Below, one piece after another: positions 25,389 through 34,510 of a DNA stretch of 64,000 nt. Position 1 is the stretch's first letter, and each line of letters begins with the position of its first letter. The notes below the pieces were generated by a model. The model had not been told where the DNA came from, did no database searches, and saw only the letters and a list, made by a program, of their open reading frames with translations. The stretch covers positions 930,001-994,000 of the forward strand of contig JASGIB010000001.1 of the NCBI GenBank assembly GCA_047602125.1. Reading direction: 5' to 3'. A program made the position numbers and the translations under genes. The stretch is from Pseudoluteimonas sp047602125 (GTDB lineage: Bacteria > Pseudomonadota > Gammaproteobacteria > Xanthomonadales > Xanthomonadaceae).

Positions 25389-25982
25389 CTACCTGTTTTC
25401 CAGCAATCGTTCCACGTAGCGCGCGACCAGGTCGACTTCAAGGTTGACGGCATCACCGACGCTCGTTTCGCCGAACGCGGTGTGCGCCAGCGTGTGCGGC
25501 ACCAGCGCGACTTCGAAGCCTTCGTCGTCCACCGCGTTCACGGTCAGGCTGACGCCATCCACGCAGATCGAACCCTTGGCCGCGATGTAGCGCCGCAACG
25601 GCGCCGGCGCGGCGAACGACCAGCGCTGCGCGCGCGCATCGTCCCACGTCGCGCGTACCGTGCCGACGCCATCGACATGGCCGCTGACGAGGTGCCCGCC
25701 GAGGCGGTCGGTCGGGCGCATCGCGCGCTCGAGGTTCAGCGCGCGGCCGAGCGGCATCGCGCCGAGCGTGGTCAGCGCCAGCGTTTCGTTCGAAGCGTCG
25801 GCTTCGAAGCTTTCGCCATCGAACGCGACCACGGTCAGGCACGTGCCGTTGACCGAAATGCTTTCGCCCAGTTGCACGCCTTCGAACGGCAGCGTGCCGA
25901 CGCCGATGCGCAGGCGCGCGTCGCCGCCGCGCATCCCGCGCGCGGCCAGCGTGCCGACACCTTCGACCAGGCCGGTGAACAT
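25389..25982 (-). CDS. ribE: Riboflavin synthase (alpha subunit)
   Basis: Dismutates two ribityllumazine molecules to riboflavin. The 197-residue protein is two tandem lumazine-binding barrels: MFTGLVEGVGTLAARG with VSVNG-type ISVNGTCLTVVAFDG and GHLVSGHVDGVG in the first, then CVDGVSLTVNAVDDEGFEV and IPHT-like LVPHTLAHTAFGE in the second. MFTGLVEGVG is the standard family start. The start codon shares one base with the preceding methyltransferase stop (TGATG). Confidence 0.96.
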   Translation of the reverse strand: MFTGLVEGVGTLAARGMRGGDARLRIGVGTLPFEGVQLGESISVNGTCLTVVAFDGESFEADASNETLALTTLGAMPLGRALNLERAMRPTDRLGGHLVSGHVDGVGTVRATWDDARAQRWSFAAPAPLRRYIAAKGSICVDGVSLTVNAVDDEGFEVALVPHTLAHTAFGETSVGDAVNLEVDLVARYVERLLENR

Positions 25983-26743
25983 CAGCGCGCTTCCTTTGGC
26001 GCCGGCTTCCTGCGCGCATGCACGAACATCGGCCAGCGCACCGTGCGCGGGCGCTGCGGGTCGCCCCAGGCCGCGGCCAGCGCGTCGGCGTGCAGCGCGA
26101 CGACGTCCTCGCCGGTGCGCTCGCGATGGCGCTTGGTCGCGGAATAGCTGGAGAAATAGCCGAGCAGCCGCGGAAGCGTCCATTCCGCCCGCAATTCGAA
26201 CGCCGGCGTCTCGACGGCCTGAAACGGGAACCCGAACGAGGCGTACGCCTCGTCGATGAAATCGCGCTGCGGCGGCCAATCGCCGCGGATGCGCGCCTGC
26301 AACGCGGCATTGGCGGCGGCGATGTCGTCGTCGACTTCGATGTCGAGGTAGCCCCAGGCGATGAGCATGCCACCGGGCTTGAGCACGCGCTCGCATTCGG
26401 CGAAGAACGCCGGCAGGTCGAACCAGTGCAACGCCTGCGCGACGCAGACCGCATCGGCGGACGCATCGGCCAGCGAACAGGCTTCGCCCGGCTCGACCGC
26501 GAACGTGATGTTCCCGGGACCGGACGCGTTGGCGATCTGCGCCGCGCTGGGATCGGTCGCGTGGACATGCTCGAACACGCGCGCAAGGTCGCGGCTCGCC
26601 TGCCCGCTGCCGCAACCGGGTTCCCAGCACGACTCGCGCGCTGGCACGACCGAAGCGATCCAGTCGAACAGGGCTCGTGGGTATTCCGGCCGTGCCTGCG
26701 CATACTGCGCGGCGGCCGCGGAAAAATGATCATGGAAACTCAT
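25982..26743 (-). CDS. Class I SAM-dependent methyltransferase within the riboflavin operon
   Basis: The 253-residue protein begins MSFHDHFSAAAAQYAQARPE, a typical start for small-molecule methyltransferases of the UbiE/YcgJ kind. Motif I is WEPGCGSGQAS, followed by acidic motif II (VHATDPSAAQI), the post-motif region SADAVCVAQALHWFD, and LKPGGMLIAW. The HWFD and GYFSSYSAT segments resemble the trans-aconitate methyltransferase-like group. The substrate cannot be read from sequence. It is tightly coupled to its neighbours: ATGA overlap with ribD upstream and a 1-base TGATG overlap with ribE downstream. Confidence 0.88.
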   Translation of the reverse strand: MSFHDHFSAAAAQYAQARPEYPRALFDWIASVVPARESCWEPGCGSGQASRDLARVFEHVHATDPSAAQIANASGPGNITFAVEPGEACSLADASADAVCVAQALHWFDLPAFFAECERVLKPGGMLIAWGYLDIEVDDDIAAANAALQARIRGDWPPQRDFIDEAYASFGFPFQAVETPAFELRAEWTLPRLLGYFSSYSATKRHRERTGEDVVALHADALAAAWGDPQRPRTVRWPMFVHARRKPAPKEAR

Positions 26744-27846
26744 GCCGCCAAGGCCCCGGGCCGTTCCGGGCGCAACAGCACGCGCACGTCCTCGCCGATG
26801 CGCCGGCTTTCGACGATGCGCATCTTCAGGCGCTCGGTCATGGCATCGATGTGCAGGCCCTCGAACAGCGGCCGCGCGCGTTCGCCCAGCACCACCGGCG
26901 CGACGTACAACAGGAGTTCGTCGACCAGGCCGTCGGCGAGGAAGGCGCCGGCGAGCGTGGCGCCGGTCTCGACCTGCACCTCGTTGATGCCGCGCTCGCC
27001 GAGCAGGCGCAGCACCGCATGCAGGTCGAAACGCCCGCCCTGCACCGGCACCGCGACGCGCTCCGCCCCCATTTCTCGTGGCGGCTTCACGTCCGGCGCG
27101 TGCATGTACAGAGTCGGCGCATCGCCTTCGCGCACATGGCCGCGCGCGACGGTGGCGAGGCCCGGGTCCAGCACCACGCGCAAGGGCGGCACGAACGCGG
27201 TGTCGTCGCCGAGGCGCACGGTCAGGTGCGGATCGTCCACCAGCACGGTCCCGGCGCCGGTGAGGATGGCGCCGGCGCGCGCGCGCCAGTGCTGCACGTC
27301 GCGGCGCGAGGCTTCGCCGCTGATCCATTTCGAATCGCCGCTGGCCATCGCGCTGCGGCCGTCGAGGCTGGTGGCGAGCTTGACCCGCAGCCACGGCCGC
27401 CCACGTTCGATGCGGGAGAGGAAGCCGCGGTTGAGCTCGCGCGCCTGTTTTTCCATCAGCCCGGGTTCGACCGCGATGCCTGCGGCCTGCAGTTTCGCGA
27501 AACCGGCGCCATCGACTTGCGGATTCGGATCGCGCATCGCCGCGACCACGCGCGCGATGCCGGCGGCGACCAGCGCATCCACGCACGGCGGCGTGCTGCC
27601 GACGTGCGAGCACGGTTCGAGGGTGACGTAGGCGGTCGCCCCCTTTGCTCGTTCGCCAGCGGATTCGAGCGCGAAGACCTCCGCGTGCGGCCCGCCCTTG
27701 CGCTGGTGCCAGCCTTCGCCGACGACCTCGTCGCCGTGGGCGACCACGCAGCCGACCATCGGGTTCGGGCGCGTGGTGTAGGCGCCGCGTTCGGCAAGGC
27801 GCAACGCGCGCGCCATCAGCGCGTGGTCGGTGGCGGTGAAACTCAC
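26740..27846 (-). CDS. ribD: Bifunctional pyrimidine deaminase/reductase RibD
   Basis: Second and third steps of riboflavin synthesis. The 368-residue protein has an N-terminal deaminase domain, with RPNPMVGCVVAHGDEVVGEG, the zinc motifs PHAEVFAL (HAE) and TLEPCSHVGSTPPCVDALV (PCxxxxxxPPC), and a C-terminal reductase domain, with LRVKLATSLDGRSAMASGDS, WISGEASRRDVQHWRARAGA, ILTGAGTVLVDDPHLTVR and VQVETGATLAGAFL. The start is a GTG (VSFTATDHALMARAL) overlapping the upstream stop as GTGA; the next ATG would cut into the first helix. No FMN riboswitch is visible upstream. Confidence 0.95.
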   Translation of the reverse strand: MSFTATDHALMARALRLAERGAYTTRPNPMVGCVVAHGDEVVGEGWHQRKGGPHAEVFALESAGERAKGATAYVTLEPCSHVGSTPPCVDALVAAGIARVVAAMRDPNPQVDGAGFAKLQAAGIAVEPGLMEKQARELNRGFLSRIERGRPWLRVKLATSLDGRSAMASGDSKWISGEASRRDVQHWRARAGAILTGAGTVLVDDPHLTVRLGDDTAFVPPLRVVLDPGLATVARGHVREGDAPTLYMHAPDVKPPREMGAERVAVPVQGGRFDLHAVLRLLGERGINEVQVETGATLAGAFLADGLVDELLLYVAPVVLGERARPLFEGLHIDAMTERLKMRIVESRRIGEDVRVLLRPERPGALAA

Positions 27847-28259
27847 GGTTCGACGCGCTCGTAGCGGCCGAGCTCGGCGCCGGCGCGGAACGCATCCATG
27901 TCCCACGGCCACGATGGCACCAGCGCGCCTTCGTCGCTGCGCAGGGACATGCGCTCGAACTTGGTTTCCGGCATCTGCGGCGGGAACCCCATGTCCTCGA
28001 CCACGAGCGTGATGCCGTTCGCGCCCGGTTCCCAGCGCCCCCGCGCACCGAGGTCGAGCGCGCCGTAGCTGAAATACCATTCGAAGCCGCAATCCGCGCG
28101 CAGCAGCAGCCCGGAACCGGTTTCCATCACGCCGTCGAGCCGGTATTCGCCCGCCAGCGCGGCCGGGCATGCCGCCGTCGCGGGTTTCGGCGTCTCCGCG
28201 AACGCAGGCAACGCGAGGCACGCGAGAAAGATCGCCGGCAGGATCGCGCGCAGGTTCAT
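27843..28259 (-). CDS. Secreted or periplasmic protein of unknown function
   Basis: A 138-residue protein with a clear signal peptide, MNLRAILPAIFLACLALPAFA then ETP. The mature part has two cysteines (ATAACPAAL and RADCGFEWYFSYG) that could form a disulfide, and a beta-rich pattern (GEYRLDGVMETGSGLLLRAD, GRWEPGANGITLVVED), suggesting a small barrel or sandwich. I do not recognise a family. It is embedded in the nrdR-ribD operon with ATGA and GTGA overlaps on either side, so it is certainly co-transcribed, but nothing ties it to riboflavin or nucleotide metabolism. Confidence 0.8.
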   Translation of the reverse strand: MNLRAILPAIFLACLALPAFAETPKPATAACPAALAGEYRLDGVMETGSGLLLRADCGFEWYFSYGALDLGARGRWEPGANGITLVVEDMGFPPQMPETKFERMSLRSDEGALVPSWPWDMDAFRAGAELGRYERVEP

Positions 28260-28777
28260 CGCTTGCGGTTCTTGTCGATCGGCACCACGTCCGCGCCGAG
28301 CAGCGGCAACTGGCCCTCGCCGGGCAGGTCGCGCTCGAGCATCTCGATTTCCTCGCGGAAATCGGCGACGTCCTCGAACGCGCGATACACCGAGGCGAAG
28401 CGCACATAGCCGACATGGTCGAGCTTGCGCATCTCCGCCATCACGAAATCGCCGATCCGGCGCGACGGCAGTTCGCGCTCGCCGCTCATCCGCACCTGGT
28501 GCACGACCAGGCGGATCGCGGCTTCCAGCTGTTCCTCGGACACCGGGCGCTTGTGCAGCGCGCGCTCCATGCTCAGGCGCAGCTTGCGCGTGTCGAAGTT
28601 CTCGCGCCGGCCGTCGCCCTTGATGATCGCCGGCAGCTTGAGCTCGACCGTTTCCAGCGTCGAGAAACGCTCGCCGCAGGCTTCGCATTCGCGGCGGCGG
28701 CGGATCGTCGCGCCGTCTTCCGACGCGCGCGAGTCGATGACCTTCGTATCTACGTGCTGGCAGAAGGGGCAATGCAT
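28256..28777 (-). CDS. nrdR: Ribonucleotide reductase regulator NrdR
   Basis: Zinc-ribbon/ATP-cone repressor of ribonucleotide reductase genes. The 173-residue protein has the ribbon MHCPFCQHVDTKVIDSR with its partner CEACGERF, and the ATP-cone IIKGDGRRENFDTRKLRLSM, YVRFASVYRAFEDVADF. It is first in a run reaching ribD and thiL on the same strand and follows glyA, with a REP pair in between; nrdR-ribD adjacency is common in bacteria. Confidence 0.97.
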   Translation of the reverse strand: MHCPFCQHVDTKVIDSRASEDGATIRRRRECEACGERFSTLETVELKLPAIIKGDGRRENFDTRKLRLSMERALHKRPVSEEQLEAAIRLVVHQVRMSGERELPSRRIGDFVMAEMRKLDHVGYVRFASVYRAFEDVADFREEIEMLERDLPGEGQLPLLGADVVPIDKNRKR

Positions 28778-28780
28778 TTC

Positions 28781-28849
28781 GTAGGGTGGGCTTCAGCCCA
28801 CCATGGCTCCATCAGGGTTTTCGTTGTGGTGGGCCAAGGCTCACCCTAC
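28781..28849. repeat. GTAG-type REP pair between glyA and nrdR
   Basis: The left arm is GTAGGGTGGGCTTCAGCC... (28781-28804). The right arm (28826-28849), ending GGCTCACCCTAC, is its inverted and slightly diverged copy. Both the GTAG head and the hairpin GGTGGGC-TTCA-GCCCACC fit the REP definition. It starts 3 bp upstream of the nrdR start codon and so forms part of the nrdR leader. Confidence 0.85.
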
Positions 28850-28853
28850 GGCG

Positions 28854-30122
28854 TCAACCATAAACCGGAAACTGCTTGCACTGCTTGGTCACGTTCTCGC
28901 GCACGCCGGCGATGACGTTTTCATCATTCGGCGCATCGAGCACGTCGCAGATCCAGTTCGCCAGCGCCACGCAATCGGCTTCCTTGTAGCCGCGGGTGGT
29001 GACCGCGGGCGTGCCGATGCGCAGGCCGCTGGTGACGAAGGGCTTGCGCGGATCGTTCGGCACCGCGTTCTTGTTCACGGTGATGTGCGCCTTGCCCAGC
29101 GCTTCCTCCGCGTCCTTGCCCGACACCGGCTTGCCGATCATGTCGACCAGCATCAAATGGTTCTGCGTCCCGCCGGAGACGATCTTGTAGCCGCGCGCGA
29201 TGATCGCGTTCGCCATCGCCTGCGCGTTCCTGACCACCTGCCGCTGGTAAGCCTTGAACTCCGGCTGCAACGCTTCCTTGAACGCCACCGCCTTCGCCGC
29301 GATCACGTGCATCAGCGGACCGCCCTGGATGCCGGGGAACACGATGCTCTGCAGCTTCTTGCAGATGTCGTCGAACTGTTCGCCCGCGCCTTCCTTGCTG
29401 GCGACGATGATGCCGCCGCGCGGGCCGCGCAGGGTCTTGTGCGTGGTCGAGGTGACGACGTGCGCGTGCGGCACCGGGTTCGGGTATTCGCCCGCGGCGA
29501 CGAGGCCGGCGACGTGCGCCATGTCGACGAACAGGTAGGCGCCGACCTTGTCGGCGATGGCGCGGAAGCGCGCCCAGTCGACGACCTGCGAATACGCGGA
29601 GAACCCGGCGACGACCATCTTCGGCTTGTGTTCCAGCGCAAGGCGCTCGACTGCGTCGTAGTCGATCAGGCCGGCATCGTCCACGCCGTACTGCGCGGCG
29701 TCGAACAGCTTGCCGCTGGCGTTCACCTTGGCGCCGTGGGTGAGGTGGCCGCCGTGCGCTAGCGACATGCCGAGGATCTTGTCGCCTGGCTCCAGCAGCG
29801 CGAAGTACACCGCCTGGTTGGCCTGCGAACCGGAGTGCGGCTGCACGTTCGCGTAGTCCGCGCCGAACAGCTGCCTGCAGCGGTCGATCGCGAGTTGCTC
29901 GGCGATGTCGACGAATTCGCAACCGCCGTAGTAGCGCTTGCCTGGGTAGCCTTCCGCGTACTTGTTGGTGAGTTGCGATCCCTGCACCTCCATCACCCGC
30001 GGGCTGGCGTAGTTCTCCGACGCGATCAGCTCGACGTGGTCTTCCTGGCGGCGGTTCTCGCCGGCGATGGCCGCCGCGAGTTCGGGGTCGAAGCCTGCGA
30101 TCAGGTCGGCGCGGGAGTACAT
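28854..30122 (-). CDS. glyA: Serine hydroxymethyltransferase
   Basis: PLP enzyme that interconverts serine and glycine and charges tetrahydrofolate with one-carbon units. The 422-residue protein has HVELIASENYASPRVMEVQG, LTNKYAEGYPGKRYYGGCEF, QPHSGSQANQAVYF, LSLAHGGHLTHGAKVN (as MSLAHGG), the PLP-lysine motif VTSTTHKTLRGPRGG, and FPGIQGGPLMHVIAAKAVAF. It reads toward nrdR and is divergent from ettA, with 146 bp between the start codons. Confidence 0.97.
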   Translation of the reverse strand: MYSRADLIAGFDPELAAAIAGENRRQEDHVELIASENYASPRVMEVQGSQLTNKYAEGYPGKRYYGGCEFVDIAEQLAIDRCRQLFGADYANVQPHSGSQANQAVYFALLEPGDKILGMSLAHGGHLTHGAKVNASGKLFDAAQYGVDDAGLIDYDAVERLALEHKPKMVVAGFSAYSQVVDWARFRAIADKVGAYLFVDMAHVAGLVAAGEYPNPVPHAHVVTSTTHKTLRGPRGGIIVASKEGAGEQFDDICKKLQSIVFPGIQGGPLMHVIAAKAVAFKEALQPEFKAYQRQVVRNAQAMANAIIARGYKIVSGGTQNHLMLVDMIGKPVSGKDAEEALGKAHITVNKNAVPNDPRKPFVTSGLRIGTPAVTTRGYKEADCVALANWICDVLDAPNDENVIAGVRENVTKQCKQFPVYG

Positions 30123-30190
30123 GCGTGCGGTTCCGGGCGGCGTGGGCCCCCAAGTTTAGCGTTTAGGCCCCTGCCCCGGGCCGCCGAAGC

Positions 30191-30196
30191 TATAAT
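30191..30196 (+). promoter_or_regulatory. Perfect -10 box TATAAT in front of ettA
   Basis: TATAAT on the plus strand, about 72 bp before the ettA start codon, in the glyA-ettA divergent gap. A consensus -35 box is not evident at 17 bp; TTTAGG at 30162 is too far. No comparable element is seen for glyA in the opposite direction. Confidence 0.5.
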
Positions 30197-30268
30197 TCGC
30201 CCCATTCCCGTAACCCTTTCGCGGCCCTGCCCGGCGCAGGCGCCGCCGTGCGCCTCGACGGAGCCCCG

Positions 30269-31927
<1,659 letters not shown>

Positions 31928-31932
31928 CGACG

Positions 31933-31958
31933 AAACGCCCACGGCAACGTGGGCGTTT
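31933..31958 (+). terminator. Hairpin terminator after ettA
   Basis: AAACGCCCACG-GCAA-CGTGGGCGTTT: a perfect 11 bp stem closed by a GCAA tetraloop, 6 bp after the ettA stop. The A-run/T-run flanks make it a bidirectional intrinsic-terminator type, although the T-run is short. pyrF starts 26 bp downstream with its own GGAG. Confidence 0.8.
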
Positions 31959-31983
31959 CCGCATACGGGAGTAGGATTCGCGC

Positions 31984-32799
31984 ATGACCTTCATCGAAAG
32001 ACTCCGCAACCGCTGGCAGGCCGCGAACTCACTGGTCTGCGTCGGCCTCGATCCCGATCCGGCGAAGTTCCCCGACGCCTTCGTCGACGACGAGGACGCA
32101 TTGTTCGCATTCTGCCGCGACATCGCCGATGCCACCGCCGAGTTCGCCTGCGCGTTCAAGCCGCAGATCGCCTACTTCGCCGCGCGCAACGACGGCGAAG
32201 CCGCGCTACAGCGGCTGGTCGCGCACATCAACGGGACGCATCCGGAAATCCCGGTGATCCTCGACGCCAAGCGCGGCGATATCGGCAGCACCGCCGAACA
32301 GTACGCGACCGAGGCCTTCGAGCGCTTCGGCGCCGACGCGGTGACGCTGAACCCGTACATGGGCCGCGATTCGGCCGCGCCGTTCCTGCAATACAACGAC
32401 CGCGGCTGCGTGTTCCTGTGCCACACCTCCAATCCCGGCGCGCGCGATTTCCAGGAACTCGACGTCGGCGGCGAGCCGCTCTACCAGCGCATCGCCCGCA
32501 CCATCGCCGGCGAATGGAACGCGGGCGGCAATTGCGCGTTGGTCGTCGGCGCCACGTTCCCCGAAGAGTTGAAAACGATCCGCGGCATCGTCGGCGACAT
32601 GCCGCTGCTGATCCCCGGCGTCGGCGCGCAGGGCGGCGACGTGGAGGCCGTGGTGCGCAACGGCAAGGCCGCCGACGGCACCGGGCTGGTGATCAATTCC
32701 TCGCGCGGGATCCTGTACGCCTCGAATGGCGCGGATTACGCCGACGCCGCCGCGAACGCAGCGAAATCGCTGCGCGACGAAATCAACCGCTACCGCTGA
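31984..32799 (+). CDS. pyrF: Orotidine 5'-phosphate decarboxylase (type 2)
   Basis: Decarboxylates OMP to UMP, the last step of pyrimidine synthesis. The 271-residue protein is of the longer type 2 group: VCVGLDPDPAKFP at the N-terminus, FACAFKPQIAYFAA, the catalytic VILDAKRGDIGSTAEQYA (the DAKRGDI lysine/aspartate array), TLNPYMGRDSAAPFL, LCHTSNPGARDFQ and LIPGVGAQGGDVEAVV. It ends 10 bp inside the convergent glycosyltransferase gene. Confidence 0.95.
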   Translation: MTFIERLRNRWQAANSLVCVGLDPDPAKFPDAFVDDEDALFAFCRDIADATAEFACAFKPQIAYFAARNDGEAALQRLVAHINGTHPEIPVILDAKRGDIGSTAEQYATEAFERFGADAVTLNPYMGRDSAAPFLQYNDRGCVFLCHTSNPGARDFQELDVGGEPLYQRIARTIAGEWNAGGNCALVVGATFPEELKTIRGIVGDMPLLIPGVGAQGGDVEAVVRNGKAADGTGLVINSSRGILYASNGADYADAAANAAKSLRDEINRYR

Positions 32800-33626
32800 C
32801 GCGACGCCGCGCGCAACGCCGCGAACGGGAACCTGCCCCAGATCATCGCGAACACGCCGATGCGCGTGGCGATGCCGCGCCGCGGCGCTTCGAACTTCGA
32901 GAACCAGCGCCACAGGCCGCGGTGCTTGTGCCATTCCACGAACAGCGGGCGCGAACGCGAGGACACGCCGCGCACGTGCACGACCGGCACGTCGTTGGCG
33001 CAGGCCACCACGCCGCCGGCATCACGCACGCGCCGGCACAGGTCGAGGTCCTCGGCGTGCAGGCGATAGCCTTCGTCGAAACCGCCGACGCGCTGGAACA
33101 ACGCGCGCGGCAACAGCATCAGAGCGCCGGAGACGTTCTCGACCGCTTGAACCGCCTGCGACGCATCCATCGCAATGCCGAGTTTCGCGCGCGAAGGATC
33201 GCGCAGGATCGCCGCGAAATCCGGGTCGCGGCGGCGCGCGGCGGCATCGCGCACGCCGTCCTCGCCGACCAGGTCGGCGCCGAGCAGCGCATCGCCGATC
33301 GAGGCCGCATGGTCGCGCAGGCGCGAGAGCGAATCGGCCGCGACGAAGCAATCCGGGTTCACGAACGCCAGCCACGGCGATTGCGAACCGGCCGCGCCCT
33401 GGTTGCAGGCCACGGCAAAGCCGGGATTGTCCGGGTTGGCGATGAAACGGACGCGCGGATCGGCGAGCGCCTGCCGCTGCACGAAATCGAGCGTGCCGTC
33501 GGTCGAAGCGTTGTCGACCACGCGGATTTCGGCGACGCCGTCCGCCGCGCGCAGGCGCGACAGGCATTCGCCGATGGTTTCGGCGCTCTGGTGCGCGACC
33601 ACGACCGCGACGATGCCGGCATTCAT
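32790..33626 (-). CDS. Family 2 glycosyltransferase
   Basis: A 278-residue GT-A enzyme, similar in layout to rhamnosyltransferase-like family 2 proteins. It has the N-terminal strand VAVVVAHQSAETIGECLSRL, the nucleotide region IRVVDNASTDGTLDFV, NPGFAVACNQGA, the metal motif AFVNPDCF (DxD-like), GALMLLPRALFQRVGGFDE and the acceptor-site HAEDLDLCRRVRDAG. Acceptor and sugar are unknown. The start MNAGIVAVVV is preferred over an ATG 11 codons earlier. It lies 4 bp after the previous gene in a run that begins with the secretion genes. Confidence 0.88.
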   Translation of the reverse strand: MNAGIVAVVVAHQSAETIGECLSRLRAADGVAEIRVVDNASTDGTLDFVQRQALADPRVRFIANPDNPGFAVACNQGAAGSQSPWLAFVNPDCFVAADSLSRLRDHAASIGDALLGADLVGEDGVRDAAARRRDPDFAAILRDPSRAKLGIAMDASQAVQAVENVSGALMLLPRALFQRVGGFDEGYRLHAEDLDLCRRVRDAGGVVACANDVPVVHVRGVSSRSRPLFVEWHKHRGLWRWFSKFEAPRRGIATRIGVFAMIWGRFPFAALRAASRQR

Positions 33627-33630
33627 GCCC

Positions 33631-34506
33631 TCACCCGCCTTCCGCACCCTCTCCCACAAGCGGAAGAGGGAAGAGTTGTTGCTGCGGCGCGTCGCCGTCC
33701 TGCGCCTGCAGGCGCCGCCCGAGTTCGTCGCGCAGTTCGCGCAAGGGATCGTGCATCAGGAAGCCGGCGATGCGTGCGTTCCAGTCCGGCCAGCGCACCG
33801 CCAGCGCGTCCATGTCGCCTTCGGCCGGCGCGCCTTCGCGCAGGCGCGCGACGTAGGCGGTTTCGCACAGCGCGTTGCGCCAGCCGAGCCCGGACATGCG
33901 CAGCGACAGGTCGGTGAGCGCGGCATACCAGGAAGCGTAGCTCGCGGCATCGAGCCCGCCCGCCTTCGCGCGCGCGCTGCCACGCAGCAGCACGGCGTGT
34001 TCCACCGCGGCGGGCAGTTCCGGATGCGTCGGCGGCATCGTCGCGGCGGCGCGCGCAATCGACGCAGCATCGTCGGGCGCCGGCTGCGGGTCGACGCGCG
34101 GCCAGCCGGCCGATTCCCCGGCGTTGCACCACGGCGTGGCGCTGGCGATGGAGGCATCGCGGGCGAAACATGCGACGAGCTGCGACAGCCACCCCGGCGC
34201 GGGAACCGCATCGCCGGCGAGCACGGCGACATCGGCATCGCCGCAGGCGCGCAGGGCTTCGTCCAGGTGCTGGACCTCGCCCGCCATGCGCGCGCGCCGT
34301 GTGTAGTCCGCCTGCAGCGGCGTACTTCGCAGCCAGCGTTGCACGATCTCGACGCCGCGCGGGCCCGCCTGTGCGTCGTCGATCAGCCAGACCCGCGTTC
34401 CGCGCGGTGTCGCCGCGTCGAGCGCGGCGAGGCAGGCATCCAGCGCCGCGTCGTCCACGCCGACCGGCATCAGCACAACCGGCAGCGAACCACCGCCGCC
34501 CGTCAT
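33631..34506 (-). CDS. Glycosyltransferase-like protein of unknown specificity
   Basis: A 291-residue protein with the outline of a family 2 glycosyltransferase: a start like LPVVLMPVGVDDAALDACLA, an acidic WLIDDAQAGPRGVEIVQRWL, ADVAVLAGDAVPAPGWLSQL in the DxD position, and a late GLGWRNALCETAYVARL. The central catalytic motifs are weaker than in its neighbour, so it may be a divergent or inactive partner. It starts 4 bp after gspD, so it is probably translated as the next cistron of the secretion operon. Its last codons (LFPLPLVGEGAEGG) are written in a palindromic repeat, which suggests the original 3' end was altered. Confidence 0.65.
   Translation of the reverse strand: MTGGGGSLPVVLMPVGVDDAALDACLAALDAATPRGTRVWLIDDAQAGPRGVEIVQRWLRSTPLQADYTRRARMAGEVQHLDEALRACGDADVAVLAGDAVPAPGWLSQLVACFARDASIASATPWCNAGESAGWPRVDPQPAPDDAASIARAAATMPPTHPELPAAVEHAVLLRGSARAKAGGLDAASYASWYAALTDLSLRMSGLGWRNALCETAYVARLREGAPAEGDMDALAVRWPDWNARIAGFLMHDPLRELRDELGRRLQAQDGDAPQQQLFPLPLVGEGAEGG
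33647..33670. repeat. REP-like palindrome at the end of the glycosyltransferase-like gene
   Basis: CCCTCTCCC-ACAAGC-GGAAGAGGG: an inverted repeat with one mismatch, of the PLPLVGEG-encoding type often found at xanthomonad gene ends. It overlaps the last codons of the upstream gene. Confidence 0.55.
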
Positions 34507-34510
34507 GCGC

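Noticed and set aside
26740..28416. Possible FMN riboswitch controlling the riboflavin genes
   Set aside because: I looked upstream of ribD, ribE and ribBA for the conserved RFN core and found none; ribD overlaps the previous gene, leaving no leader.
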